DNA from: Neobacillus niacini
GTDB lineage: Bacteria; Bacillota; Bacilli; Bacillales; Cytobacillaceae
Length of the DNA stretch: 64,000 nt
Reading direction: 5' to 3'
Assembly (NCBI RefSeq): GCF_000759675.1
Contig: NZ_BAWM01000016.1
Coordinates: 23,702 to 87,701, forward strand
Shown: piece after piece, positions 41,074 through 50,087 of the stretch
Numbering within the stretch: the first letter of the stretch is position 1
Layout of the letters: every line of letters starts with the position of its first letter
Translations under genes and position numbers: made by a program
Notes under the pieces: generated by a model
What the model was told of the DNA's origin: nothing
Seen by the model: only the letters and a program-made list of their open reading frames with translations
Database searches by the model: none

Positions 41074-42903
41074 ATGCAGCAGCGATGGAGAAAAGCAGAA
41101 GAATTTATTGCACGATATATTCTCTTAAAGAATCAATCACTAATGATGAAGCTTTGCATTTTTTCCAGCTTTCTCGTTATAATTCCTTTGCTTTCAGTGG
41201 GAATTATATCCTATAACCGCTCTTCCGTAGAATTGGAAAATGAGCTCCGCCTACATAGTGGACAGGTTATTGATCAAGTAGAATCACATATTGAATATTA
41301 TTTACAAGAGTTTGAGATTACAAGCTTAAAAATTATCAACTCCCCTGAATTATCCAGCCTTTTTAAAAATGAGAAAAGTGAACATGTAGTGGAATCGGCC
41401 AGGAAAACACTAAGATATGCGGCTTATTCTCGCGCTGATATTTCCAATATAACGGTGTTGATGGATGATGATATTGTCATTGATACTTTGGGGCTGCAGA
41501 ATTACTATCCTTCGACCAAAATAAAAGAAGAATATTGGTATTCATCAGTACCATTAAACGGAATGACAATGCTAGTAACGAGAACTCTTAAACTTAAAAA
41601 TAAAGAGCAGCCGGTTATATCACTTGTCAGGAGGTTATACAATCCTGATACTCTTCGGCCTGTAGGAATGCTCATTATAGATATAAATTTCAGAAGGATT
41701 GAGGAAATCTCAAATAAAGTAACAGTTAGTAGAAATGGCTATTTTTTCATTTTAGATTCAAAAGGGCATTATGTATATCATCCCGATTATTCAAAGCTTG
41801 GAAAAGAGGTAGAATTTAGCCAGCTTTCACAACTCCAAAATAACGAAAGCAGTACACAAATTTTACAGAATGATCGGAAGGATTTTGTAACCTATACCTA
41901 TTCCCCGAGTATAGGCTGGAGTTTTTTTACAGCCGTGCCCTTTAAAGATTTAACGGGGGGCATTATTCAAATCGGAAGAACGATTGTCTTGACGATAATC
42001 TTCTCGTTAATGATTGCCTATACGGTAGGGTTCGGATTTGCAACAAATTTGATCCGCCCGATTCGGCGCCTGAAGAAGTTTATGAAGGAAGTTGAAATCG
42101 GAGATCTTAGTGGCAGGGTACCAGTGGAATCGAACGATGAAATTGGTCAGCTTTCGGCTGGATTTAACAAGACAGTTGAAAAACTATCCAATTTACTGGA
42201 AGAAGTTTATGTCTCTAAATTAAAAGAAACAGAAATGTCCCTAAAACAGAAAGAGATTGAAATAAAGATGCTTCAATCTCAGATGAACCCACATTTTTTA
42301 TACAACTCGCTTGAGACGATTAGAGGGATGGCATTAGAAGAAGGTCAGGAAAATATTGCAACCATGTCCTATTCTCTAGGAATGCTGCTCCGCTACAATC
42401 TTAAAAATGATTCATCCACGGTTAGTCTAGGAGAAGAAATCAAGTTTTGTGATACGTATCTTCAGATTCAGAAATTTCGTTTTGAAGAACGTTTTGAGTA
42501 TGAGATTGATATTCCACCTTGGGCAATGGAACAAGAGGTAGTCAAGTTTTCACTTCAGCCAATAGTTGAAAATTGCTTTGTTCATGCCTTTGGTCGAAGC
42601 TTTCAAAAGTTCAGAATTACTATATCAGTAGTTTCCCAATCCGGATCTTCGTTTGCAATTCGAATAGAAGATTCAGGCGCAGGGATTCCGAATCACATTT
42701 TAGACGAACTTAGAGGAAAGCTTGAACAGAAAACAACAAACTCAGATGGAAAACATATCGGATTATTAAATGTTCAACAAAGGATTCATTATGTGTTTGG
42801 CTCTGAGTATGGACTTGCAATTAGAAGTCAGTTGGGAGCCGGGACAGTGGTCGAGATGCAGCTGCCAATGAAGGAAAATACAGAGGAAAGGGAGATTAAA
42901 TGA
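41074..42903 (+). CDS. Sensor histidine kinase, YesM type
   Basis: 609 residues. A membrane helix near 25-45, an extracytoplasmic dCache-like sensor (about 50-295), a second helix (about 300-325), HAMP linker, then the His_kinase domain with QMNPHFLYNSLETIR (phospho-accepting His near 406) and an ATPase domain with VENCFVHAFGR and GIPNHILDEL. It should sense an external sugar or sugar-acid signal and phosphorylate the response regulator, whose start overlaps its stop by four bases. Confidence 0.92.
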   Translation: MQQRWRKAEEFIARYILLKNQSLMMKLCIFSSFLVIIPLLSVGIISYNRSSVELENELRLHSGQVIDQVESHIEYYLQEFEITSLKIINSPELSSLFKNEKSEHVVESARKTLRYAAYSRADISNITVLMDDDIVIDTLGLQNYYPSTKIKEEYWYSSVPLNGMTMLVTRTLKLKNKEQPVISLVRRLYNPDTLRPVGMLIIDINFRRIEEISNKVTVSRNGYFFILDSKGHYVYHPDYSKLGKEVEFSQLSQLQNNESSTQILQNDRKDFVTYTYSPSIGWSFFTAVPFKDLTGGIIQIGRTIVLTIIFSLMIAYTVGFGFATNLIRPIRRLKKFMKEVEIGDLSGRVPVESNDEIGQLSAGFNKTVEKLSNLLEEVYVSKLKETEMSLKQKEIEIKMLQSQMNPHFLYNSLETIRGMALEEGQENIATMSYSLGMLLRYNLKNDSSTVSLGEEIKFCDTYLQIQKFRFEERFEYEIDIPPWAMEQEVVKFSLQPIVENCFVHAFGRSFQKFRITISVVSQSGSSFAIRIEDSGAGIPNHILDELRGKLEQKTTNSDGKHIGLLNVQQRIHYVFGSEYGLAIRSQLGAGTVVEMQLPMKENTEEREIK

Positions 42904-43640
42904 AAAAGGTCTTGTTAGTTGACGATGAGAGATGGGTACGAACCGCTCTTAAGTGGACAATAAACAAATTGAATCTTCCCTTGCAGGTTGTTCATGAATC
43001 CCAAAATGGATTAGAAGCATTAGATTGGATTAAGATGAATGATGTGGACCTGGTTTTAACGGATGTCCGAATGCCGATTATGGACGGTCTTGCTTTGGTA
43101 AAGGAACTTAATAGTTTAAACGGGGCATATGACGTAATTGTTATCTCTGTCCATGATGAGTTTCAATTTATTCAGCAAGCAATGCGAAATGGTGTCACGG
43201 ATTATCTTCTTAAACCGATTGAGGAGAAAGAAATAAAAGTCTGTCTAGAGAAATGGTTAAATAAAAAAAGTAACGAAGTAAATACCCGAAAGCAGACACT
43301 GCTTAAGAAAGAGAATATTCCGTTATCTACGATTGAACGAGTATTGGACTATATAAATAAAACACCTCTCGATCAAATAACGTTAAAAGAGGCGGCAGAG
43401 AGTATACACATAAATCCGAGTTATCTCAGTCAATTGTTCAAACAACAGCTCAATAAGAAATTTGTTGATTATATAACAGAGCTGAGAATTGAGGAAAGTA
43501 AACGTTTATTGCACAATACAACATTAAGAATGTCGGAAATTGCTGAAAGGGTCGGTTATTCTGATTTAGCCTACTTTAGTAATAATTTTAAGAAAATAGT
43601 GGGTTTATCACCGTCGGAGTATCGAAATATCCAAGCATAA
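42900..43640 (+). CDS. AraC-type response regulator, YesN type
   Basis: 246 residues. Receiver domain with acidic pocket D8-D9, phospho-acceptor D55 (LVLTDVRMP) and K105, joined to a C-terminal AraC double helix-turn-helix (about 145-244, SDLAYFSNNFKKIVGLSPSEYR). ATGA overlap with the kinase gene. The shared 19-base boxes before the TRAP operon and the GH3 gene, which flank this two-component pair, are its likely targets. Confidence 0.93.
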   Translation: MKKVLLVDDERWVRTALKWTINKLNLPLQVVHESQNGLEALDWIKMNDVDLVLTDVRMPIMDGLALVKELNSLNGAYDVIVISVHDEFQFIQQAMRNGVTDYLLKPIEEKEIKVCLEKWLNKKSNEVNTRKQTLLKKENIPLSTIERVLDYINKTPLDQITLKEAAESIHINPSYLSQLFKQQLNKKFVDYITELRIEESKRLLHNTTLRMSEIAERVGYSDLAYFSNNFKKIVGLSPSEYRNIQA

Positions 43641-43650
43641 AAGAATTATA

Positions 43651-43904
43651 AAAAAGAAGCGATGCAGAATGGTTAACCACTAAGTCAATTATTCAAACAA
43701 CAGCTTAACAAAAAGTTTGTTGAATATTTAACAGAACTAAGAATAGAAGAGGGTAAACGCTTATTATTACACACGACGTTAAGGATGTCAGAGATTGCAG
43801 AAAAAGTTGGTTATTTGGATTTAGCCTATTTTAGTAATAACTTTAAGAAAATTACTGGGAGAACGCCATCAGAATTTCGTAAATCCTTAGTTCAAAAAAC
43901 ATAA
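43651..43904 (+). pseudogene. Decayed duplicate of the response-regulator AraC domain
   Basis: From 43680 to a TAA at 43904 the frame reads LSQLFKQQLNKKFVEYLTE and continues through a full helix-turn-helix close to the end of the preceding regulator (MSEIAEKVGYLDLAYFSNNF, then a TPSEFRK motif). The 5' side (43651-43679) aligns with the parent only after a deletion and contains an in-frame stop, and there is no start or receiver domain. It is a remnant of a paralogue. Confidence 0.8.
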
Positions 43905-43918
43905 TGGTTAAAAGCAGG

Positions 43919-43955
43919 AGCAGAACATTACATTGGTGTTCTGTTTTTTTTTATT
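43919..43955 (+). terminator. Intrinsic terminator
   Basis: Arms CAGAACA and TGTTCTG with a long T-run. Confidence 0.85.
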
Positions 43956-43988
43956 TTTATATGATTATCTGAATAACTAAAATAATTA

Positions 43989-44061
43989 CAAATTTTCCTA
44001 AAAAAACTCGCTGATTGATAAATTATTCCGAATTGTATAATTAAAATTGGAAACGCTTTCC
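43989..44061 (+). promoter_or_regulatory. GH3 promoter: response-regulator box, -10 and cre-like site
   Basis: CAAATTTTCCTAAAAAAAC (43989-44007) matches the TRAP box at 18 of 19 positions. TATAAT follows at 44036-44041, 47 bases after the box start, then TGGAAACGCTTTCC (44048-44061), a palindromic cre-like site with two mismatches. Confidence 0.6.
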
Positions 44062-44187
44062 GGGAGAGAAGTTAACTGGCTAGTGTGACACCTTTTTAAA
44101 AAGAATTCCTTTAGGAGGTTGATAGAATTGTAGTTCTGAAAATGTATCCAAGCTTTCGTTTTAAACCATCTTTTTTTTACAGTAAAT

Positions 44188-44201
44188 TGAAAACGCATTC
44201 A
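44188..44201 (+). promoter_or_regulatory. Second cre-like site in the GH3 leader
   Basis: TGAAAACGCATTCA, one mismatch to the cre consensus, in a leader of some 220 bases that is otherwise free of coding sequence. Confidence 0.5.
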
Positions 44202-44268
44202 AAAATCTTATTAATCAATTATTAGCATAATTACTAAACATTCATTTTAAAAAAGGGGAGAGAGAAAA

Positions 44269-46596
44269 ATGGCTTCATTATCAAAACAGATTAAAAAATC
44301 TTCAAAACTAAGAAAGAAACTTCTTGCGACCGCACTTACTCTATCATTAGTTGCCCCAGTTATCGGACCACAGGCAAGTTTTGCACAGGATGACCAAGGA
44401 TACACAGGTGAAGAAGGAGAAGCTACTCCTTATTCTGGACGAGGTGCAATTACAACTTATAAAATTGCAAAAGCTGCAGGCCAGCCAGAAATTGAAGTGG
44501 CAACTCAAGATAGAATTCTTGAAATTGACGGCAAATATTTTAGAGATGCCAATGGCAATAAAAGATTAGATGGATACGAAGACTGGACAAAGCCAGTTTC
44601 AACACGTGTAGCGGATTTGATTAGTAAAATGACACTTGAACAAAAAGCTGGATTGATGTACATAAATACTCATACTCCAGAAGCTGATCCGGCAGATGGG
44701 AGATTTGTAACTGCTAATAACAGCAAAATTGTTACTGATAAAAAATTGCGCCACGTTATATACCGTCTATCTCAAAACTTAGGCGATATTGCCAATTATA
44801 ATAACCAAATGCAACAATTAGCAGAGGGTCTAGAATTAGGTATTCCGGTTGTGATTACTTCAAATCCAAGAAACTCTGCCTCAACAGATTATACAAATAT
44901 TACAAATGTTCAGGACCAACATACCTTCTGGCCAGGAACATTAGGTTTAGCAGCAGCTAGGGATGTGGAAGCTGTAGCTGAATTTGCGGATATTGCCCGT
45001 CAGGAATGGAGAGCTGCTGGTATTCGTAAGGTTTATGGATATATGGCTGACGTTGCAACAGATCCACTTTGGGCACGAATTGAGGAGACATTCGGCGAAG
45101 ATCCAAAATTAGTTGGCGACATGAATTATGAAATCATTAGAGGGTTCCAAACTGAAAAACTTGGCAATGATAGTGTAGCAATTACTGTAAAACACTTCCC
45201 TGGCGGTGGTGCTCGTGATGATGGACAAGATCCTCACTTTGCAAACGGCAGCTTTAACATTTATCCTACTGAAGGAAGTTTGGAAAAGTATCATATTCCT
45301 CCTTTCCAGAGAGCGATCGAAGCGGGTGTAGCATCCGTAATGCCTTATTACGCATACCCAAGTAATGATAGTGCTGATCAAGGTTTAGAACCATATAGTG
45401 AAACTAAGCAATTTGAAGAAGTTGGTATGACTTTAAATAAAGGAATCATAGATTACTTGCGTGAAGGTCTTGGGTTCAAAGGATATATTAACTCTGACTC
45501 AGGTGCAGTTGCGGGCAGTGCATGGGGTTACCTAGTTGATGAAAATGGAAAACCAATTTCAGGTGCACAAAAAGTGGCCAAAGCATTAAATGCAGGAACC
45601 AATATTATTTCAGGTGGTGCAACACCAGAGTTGGTAATTGAGGCAGTTAACACTGGTTTAGTAGATGTATCAAAAGTTAACGAATCCATTTCCTATACCC
45701 TATCAGAAATGATGACATTAGGTCTATTTGAAGACCCATATGTAAATCCTGCTGAAGCTATTACTGCTGCAAACAATGAAGAACACAGAGCATTAGCTTA
45801 TGAAGCACATCAAAAGTCAGTCGTTTTAATGCGTAATGATAAAACCAAAGGTGAAAAACTATTACCGTTAACGGAAGAAAAGTTAGAAGATGTTAAGCTT
45901 TATGTTGAAGGATTTATTGGGGTTGCTCCAGGAAGAAATAATCCAAATCCTCAAAAAACTATTAATGAAGAATCAGCAAAACAAACTGCTGCATTTAATG
46001 CAGACTTAAAGAATATGCTCAAAGAAAAATTCCCTAACATTATGTTAGTAGATAGTGTTGATCAAGCAACTCATGCATATTTATATATTAAACCAACTCA
46101 ATCTAACTGGGATAATAACCCACGTATTGATGTTAATGAAACAACAGGTATTCTTGAATTAGATCGAATCATTGAAATTCAAAAAGCTGTTCCAACAATT
46201 ACTGCGGTAAACTTTACGAACCAATGGCTAATAAACAAGCTTGAACCAAATGCTGCTGCATTAATCGGTACTTTCGGTACGCTTCAAGAGGCAGTATTCG
46301 ATGTGATCACTGGAGAATTCAATCCTGTTGGAAAACTTCCATTCGCTATTCCAGCTAGTGCGGAAGCAGTAGAAAGAGAAGTCGGGGATGTTCCAAGCTT
46401 TGCTCCTGAAGAATATAAACATTTCACTTATAAGAATAAAAATGGTGACAAGTACGAATACGGATTTGGTCTTTCTTACAAAGACAACAATGGAAAAGCG
46501 GTTGGAAAACCTGATCATGCTGGTGAAACAGGAAAACCTGCTCATGCAAGCGAAACAGGAAAACCTGCTCATGCCGGAAAATCCTCGAAAGAATAA
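44269..46596 (+). CDS. Secreted glycoside hydrolase family 3 enzyme
   Basis: 775 residues. Signal peptide about 1-39 (hydrophobic LLATALTLSLVAPVIG, cleavage near ASFA). The GH3 N-terminal barrel begins at RVADLISKMTLEQKAGLMY; KHFPGGGARDDGQDPHF is the conserved KH motif, and GYINSDSG supplies the nucleophile D410. The second alpha/beta domain follows and ends at YEYGFGLSY. A hydrophilic tail repeats GKPAHA-type units. GH3 enzymes remove beta-glucose, xylose or related residues from glycan ends. Its shared control box with the TRAP operon suggests it releases the ligand that the TRAP system imports (inference). Confidence 0.88.
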   Translation: MASLSKQIKKSSKLRKKLLATALTLSLVAPVIGPQASFAQDDQGYTGEEGEATPYSGRGAITTYKIAKAAGQPEIEVATQDRILEIDGKYFRDANGNKRLDGYEDWTKPVSTRVADLISKMTLEQKAGLMYINTHTPEADPADGRFVTANNSKIVTDKKLRHVIYRLSQNLGDIANYNNQMQQLAEGLELGIPVVITSNPRNSASTDYTNITNVQDQHTFWPGTLGLAAARDVEAVAEFADIARQEWRAAGIRKVYGYMADVATDPLWARIEETFGEDPKLVGDMNYEIIRGFQTEKLGNDSVAITVKHFPGGGARDDGQDPHFANGSFNIYPTEGSLEKYHIPPFQRAIEAGVASVMPYYAYPSNDSADQGLEPYSETKQFEEVGMTLNKGIIDYLREGLGFKGYINSDSGAVAGSAWGYLVDENGKPISGAQKVAKALNAGTNIISGGATPELVIEAVNTGLVDVSKVNESISYTLSEMMTLGLFEDPYVNPAEAITAANNEEHRALAYEAHQKSVVLMRNDKTKGEKLLPLTEEKLEDVKLYVEGFIGVAPGRNNPNPQKTINEESAKQTAAFNADLKNMLKEKFPNIMLVDSVDQATHAYLYIKPTQSNWDNNPRIDVNETTGILELDRIIEIQKAVPTITAVNFTNQWLINKLEPNAAALIGTFGTLQEAVFDVITGEFNPVGKLPFAIPASAEAVEREVGDVPSFAPEEYKHFTYKNKNGDKYEYGFGLSYKDNNGKAVGKPDHAGETGKPAHASETGKPAHAGKSSKE

Positions 46597-46622
46597 AAAT
46601 TAGCACAATTTAAGATTGATAT

Positions 46623-46660
46623 AAAAAGAGATGCTACTTTCCCCAAGTAGCATCTCTTTT
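46623..46660. terminator. Bidirectional intrinsic terminator
   Basis: Arms AAAAGAGATGCTACT and AGTAGCATCTCTTTT with an eight-base loop between GH3 and queT. Confidence 0.9.
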
Positions 46661-46662
46661 AT

Positions 46663-47148
46663 CTATACTCTTTTTTCGAAATTAACTCGTTTGTTAATCA
46701 AATAAATAATCGGCATACCTACTGCCATCACGACAAATTCTCCTATTGCCACTGTTAACCAAGTAAATAAGAATGGCAATTCGAATGCTAGGTTTAATTC
46801 CCAAGCAATCAAGAACATAGTGAAGGTGAAGACAACGGTATTTACAATCATACGAGCCCAGATTCCTTTAATGAAACGTGCAGATACTATTGTAATCGAC
46901 AAGGCTAATAATGATTGACCAACACCAAAAATGAGGTCATAGGCAACGATTGGCGAAAAGAATAGGTTGGCGAAAAATACTCCTAAAATAATTCCGAATA
47001 TATACTTCTTATTAAAAACAATAAGATGGTTAAACATTTCTGAAACACGGAATTGTATATTTGTAAAACCAAAAGGAGCGATTAAGCCTGATACAGCAAT
47101 GTATAAAGCCGCTAATATCGCGTTTACGACAAGTGTATTTATTTTCAT
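46663..47148 (-). CDS. queT: Queuosine-precursor ECF transporter S component QueT
   Basis: About 161 residues, five to six helices, matching the QueT family: FTNIQFRVSEMFNHLIVF near residue 35 and VAIGEFVVMAVGMPIIYLI near the end. It binds a queuosine precursor such as preQ1 in the membrane and works with a shared ECF energising module. The start at 47148 is fixed by AGGAG eight bases upstream, which lies at the 3' edge of a preQ1 riboswitch. A longer upstream frame would run through the riboswitch and is rejected. Confidence 0.9.
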   Translation of the reverse strand: MKINTLVVNAILAALYIAVSGLIAPFGFTNIQFRVSEMFNHLIVFNKKYIFGIILGVFFANLFFSPIVAYDLIFGVGQSLLALSITIVSARFIKGIWARMIVNTVVFTFTMFLIAWELNLAFELPFLFTWLTVAIGEFVVMAVGMPIIYLINKRVNFEKRV

Positions 47149-47160
47149 ATATAGTTCTCT

Positions 47161-47197
47161 CCTTAGTTTTTTTACGTGGGAGGTTCTCGAACCACGT
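47161..47197 (-). promoter_or_regulatory. preQ1-I riboswitch controlling queT
   Basis: Read on the minus strand: ACGTGGTTCGAGAACC, TCCCACGT, then an A-rich tail ending AAACTAAGG that overlaps the ribosome site. This is the stem, CC-containing loop and A-rich pseudoknot tail of class I preQ1 riboswitches, which turn off translation when preQ1 is bound. Confidence 0.85.
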
Positions 47198-47479
47198 TTT
47201 ACTGACAAAATAACATGGTAATATAAATGAGTTTACTAGTCAATATCAAGTGTGTACCATCTGGTTCAGCAAAGTTTAATATATGTTTATATATTGGATA
47301 ATATTTCCCTTTTTGTACATTCTAATAGTAAAAAAACATTTATGAGTTCCACTCCCAACCTAAATTAATGCTTCAGGATATCCCCTTTTAAAACTTCATG
47401 CTATTATATTTCTTGTGAATCATTTGCTATGGTTGAATAATATTCAGAATATTAATAAAATAAAGAGAGGGGGGACTAG

Positions 47480-48340
47480 ATGGAACCCATTATTGCTTTA
47501 GAAAACGTATCATTTTCATACAAAATCAATGAGACCAGTTCAGTGTCAGTTCTTAAAGATGTCTCCTTTTCCATTTTTCCAGGTGAATATGTTGCGATTA
47601 TTGGACATAATGGTTCGGGGAAGTCAACACTATCAAAACATCTTAATGGGCTCTTAACGCCTGGGTCTGGGGATGTTTGGGTGCATGGTCACAATACAAA
47701 GGACGATACCAGGAAGCTAGACATCCGAAAAGCGGTTGGAATGGTCTTTCAGCATCCTGATAATCAAATTGTTGCGACCATTGTCGAAGAGGACGTGGCA
47801 TTTGGGTTAGAGAATATCGGCGTTTCGAGAGAAGAAATGAAACAAAGAATCGATGAGGCTTTAGAGGTCGTGAAAATGTCTGAGTTTCGGAAAAGACCGC
47901 CACACCATTTATCAGGAGGACAAAAACAAAGAGTTGCAATTGCTGGAGTGCTTGCCATGCAGCCAGACTGTATCGTATTCGATGAGTCTACCAGCATGCT
48001 TGATACTTTTGGCAGAAATGAAGTCCTTCAGGTCATGAGAAAAATGAATGGGATGGGAATGACCATCATTACGGTTACCCATCGCATGTCTGAAGCAGCA
48101 GAAGCAGACCGCATTATTGTGGTTGAAGACGGGAAAATTGTTATGGATGGAAACCCGCAAGAAATTTTTAAGCATAAAGAGATTTTAATGGAGCTCCAAT
48201 TAGATGTCCCAGCGGTAAGTCAGATGGCTGAAATGGTCCATAATCAAATTCCGATTTTTTCTAATGAATTAATCCAAGAGGAAGAACTAATTAATGAAGT
48301 AAAGAGAGTTTCAAATGCAAGGAGCGGGGAGGTGGTCTAA
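47480..48340 (+). CDS. ecfA1: ECF transporter ATPase, EcfA1 type
   Basis: 286 residues. Walker A GHNGSGKSTLSKH, Q-loop VFQHPDNQ, signature LSGGQKQRVAIAGVLA and Walker B CIVFDESTSML; the Glu-to-Ser change seen after the Walker B Asp-Glu in EcfA1 is present in ESTSML form. It pairs with the next gene to energise uptake by S components. AGAGGGGGG precedes the ATG. No riboswitch is evident in the preceding 331-base stretch 47149-47479 beyond the preQ1 element of queT. Confidence 0.9.
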   Translation: MEPIIALENVSFSYKINETSSVSVLKDVSFSIFPGEYVAIIGHNGSGKSTLSKHLNGLLTPGSGDVWVHGHNTKDDTRKLDIRKAVGMVFQHPDNQIVATIVEEDVAFGLENIGVSREEMKQRIDEALEVVKMSEFRKRPPHHLSGGQKQRVAIAGVLAMQPDCIVFDESTSMLDTFGRNEVLQVMRKMNGMGMTIITVTHRMSEAAEADRIIVVEDGKIVMDGNPQEIFKHKEILMELQLDVPAVSQMAEMVHNQIPIFSNELIQEEELINEVKRVSNARSGEVV

Positions 48341-49225
48341 GTGCCTGAGAAGCCGATCATCGAAATAGAAAACTTATTTCATACATATATGAAACGAACC
48401 CCTATGGAGCATAAAGCCTTAATGGGGACAAGCATGGTGGTCAATGAGGGAGAATGTATTGCGATTATTGGGCACACTGGGTCAGGGAAGTCCACCCTTA
48501 TCCAGCATTTTAATGGTCTGATTCGACCCGATTCAGGGAAAGTTATCATCGATGGAGTAGATCTATCGAAAAAACGAATTGATATAAAAGCTTTGAGGAG
48601 AAAGGTTGGACTTGTTTTTCAAAACCCTGAAGATCAAATCTTTGAAAAATTAATTGGCGATGATATTGCCTATGGTCCTTTTAAACTTGGGCTGCCACTG
48701 AAGGAAGTAAGAGAACGGGTTAAATGGGCAATGGACATGGTGGGTTTAAACTTTGAAGAAATGAAGGACCGGCAGACATTTGCCTTAAGCGGCGGACAGA
48801 AACGTAAAGTTGCACTTGCTGGCATTCTAGCATTAAAGCCGAAGATATTAGTTCTTGATGAACCAACTGCAGGGCTTGATCCGAGGTCACGAAATGAGTT
48901 GCTTGATAAGATAAAATTCTTAAATAAAATGGAAAATTTAACGGTTATTTTCGTTTCTCACAATATGGAAGAAGTTGCTTATTTAGCGGATAGAGTCTAT
49001 GTAATGGCAAATGGTACAGATGTGTTATCAGGTACTCCAGAAGATATTTTTACTGACAAGGATAAACTGCAGCGCTACCAAATTGGAACGCCTGAAACGG
49101 TACAGGTTCTATACCGGCTAAATGACCTTGGATACAATGTAAATACTTCTGCTTTTGCGGTTTCTGAGGCAGCAAATGAAATCATAAAGGTCCTTAACGA
49201 TGGAGAGGGGGAGAATCATGGCTAG
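48341..49225 (+). CDS. ecfA2: ECF transporter ATPase, EcfA2 type
   Basis: 294 residues. Walker A GHTGSGKSTLIQH, VFQNPEDQIFE, signature FALSGGQKRKVALAGILA, Walker B ILVLDEPTAGLDP. GTG start directly after the ecfA1 stop; GGGAGG upstream. Overlaps the ecfT start. Forms the ATPase heterodimer of the ECF module. Confidence 0.92.
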   Translation: MPEKPIIEIENLFHTYMKRTPMEHKALMGTSMVVNEGECIAIIGHTGSGKSTLIQHFNGLIRPDSGKVIIDGVDLSKKRIDIKALRRKVGLVFQNPEDQIFEKLIGDDIAYGPFKLGLPLKEVRERVKWAMDMVGLNFEEMKDRQTFALSGGQKRKVALAGILALKPKILVLDEPTAGLDPRSRNELLDKIKFLNKMENLTVIFVSHNMEEVAYLADRVYVMANGTDVLSGTPEDIFTDKDKLQRYQIGTPETVQVLYRLNDLGYNVNTSAFAVSEAANEIIKVLNDGEGENHG

Positions 49226-50060
49226 TGAATTTGAACTGTCAAGGAATATTACGATTGGTCAATACGTACCGACTGGTTCCTATATTCACCGGCTCGACCC
49301 GAGGATAAAGCTGTTAGTGTTCACTATACTTGTTTTAGCCATAGCCCTCAATACTAGTTATTTAGGAAATGCTCTTGGTCTGCTATTATCTATTTATTTA
49401 TTCTGGGCATCCAAAATACCTATCAGTTATGGGTTATCGGGAATAAAACCTGCTATTCCCTTTATCATTATTTTAGCTGTGCTTCAGCTTATCTTCCAAG
49501 GTAATGTCTTTTCTGGCGGGACTTTATTTTTTGAGTATGGATTCATCTTGATCACGAGCGAGAGTATTCGACTCGTAATCGTTTCGGCGGTACGATTTGT
49601 GGAAATAATTTTATTAAGCAGTGTTCTGACACTATCTACATCAACAACTGAATTAACTCATGCGATTCAAAGTCTTTTAAGCCCTTTGAAAAAAATAAAA
49701 TTTCCTGTCCATGAACTTTCTTTAATTATTACCATTGCCATTCGCTTTGTACCAACCTTTGCGATTGAAATGGAGAAAATGATGAAAGCACAGGCATCAA
49801 GAGGGGCAGATTTCGGATCGGGAGAATGGTGGAGAATCATTCAAAGGACGAAGGATATGCTCCCAATTATTATCCCCTTATTTAATATCGCCTTATCTAG
49901 AGCAGAGGATCTAATACTAGCGATGGAATCTCGCTGTTATACTCCTGGAAATGATAGGAGTGCCTATTCGGTTTATAAGGCACTTGGTCGTGATTACTTA
50001 GTATTATTTATTGGGCTATTATTATCGTTTCTATTATTTTTTTATCCGTTTCCATATTAG
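49218..50060 (+). CDS. ecfT: ECF transporter transmembrane protein EcfT
   Basis: About 280 residues, four to five helices. Begins GQYVPTGSYIHRLDPRIKLL, the EcfT entry motif, and carries two coupling-helix motifs of the Ala-Arg-Gly type (QASRGADF and AMESRCY). Start ATG at 49218 after GAGAGGGGG, overlapping the ecfA2 end by eight bases. It links the ATPases to S components such as the next gene and perhaps QueT. Confidence 0.9.
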   Translation: MASEFELSRNITIGQYVPTGSYIHRLDPRIKLLVFTILVLAIALNTSYLGNALGLLLSIYLFWASKIPISYGLSGIKPAIPFIIILAVLQLIFQGNVFSGGTLFFEYGFILITSESIRLVIVSAVRFVEIILLSSVLTLSTSTTELTHAIQSLLSPLKKIKFPVHELSLIITIAIRFVPTFAIEMEKMMKAQASRGADFGSGEWWRIIQRTKDMLPIIIPLFNIALSRAEDLILAMESRCYTPGNDRSAYSVYKALGRDYLVLFIGLLLSFLLFFYPFPY

Positions 50061-50087
50061 ATGATAAATAAAAGGGGGAGAAATAGA

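Noticed and set aside
47149..47208. N-terminal extension of QueT
   Set aside because: The extra frame coincides with the preQ1 riboswitch and its charged sequence is not part of the family.
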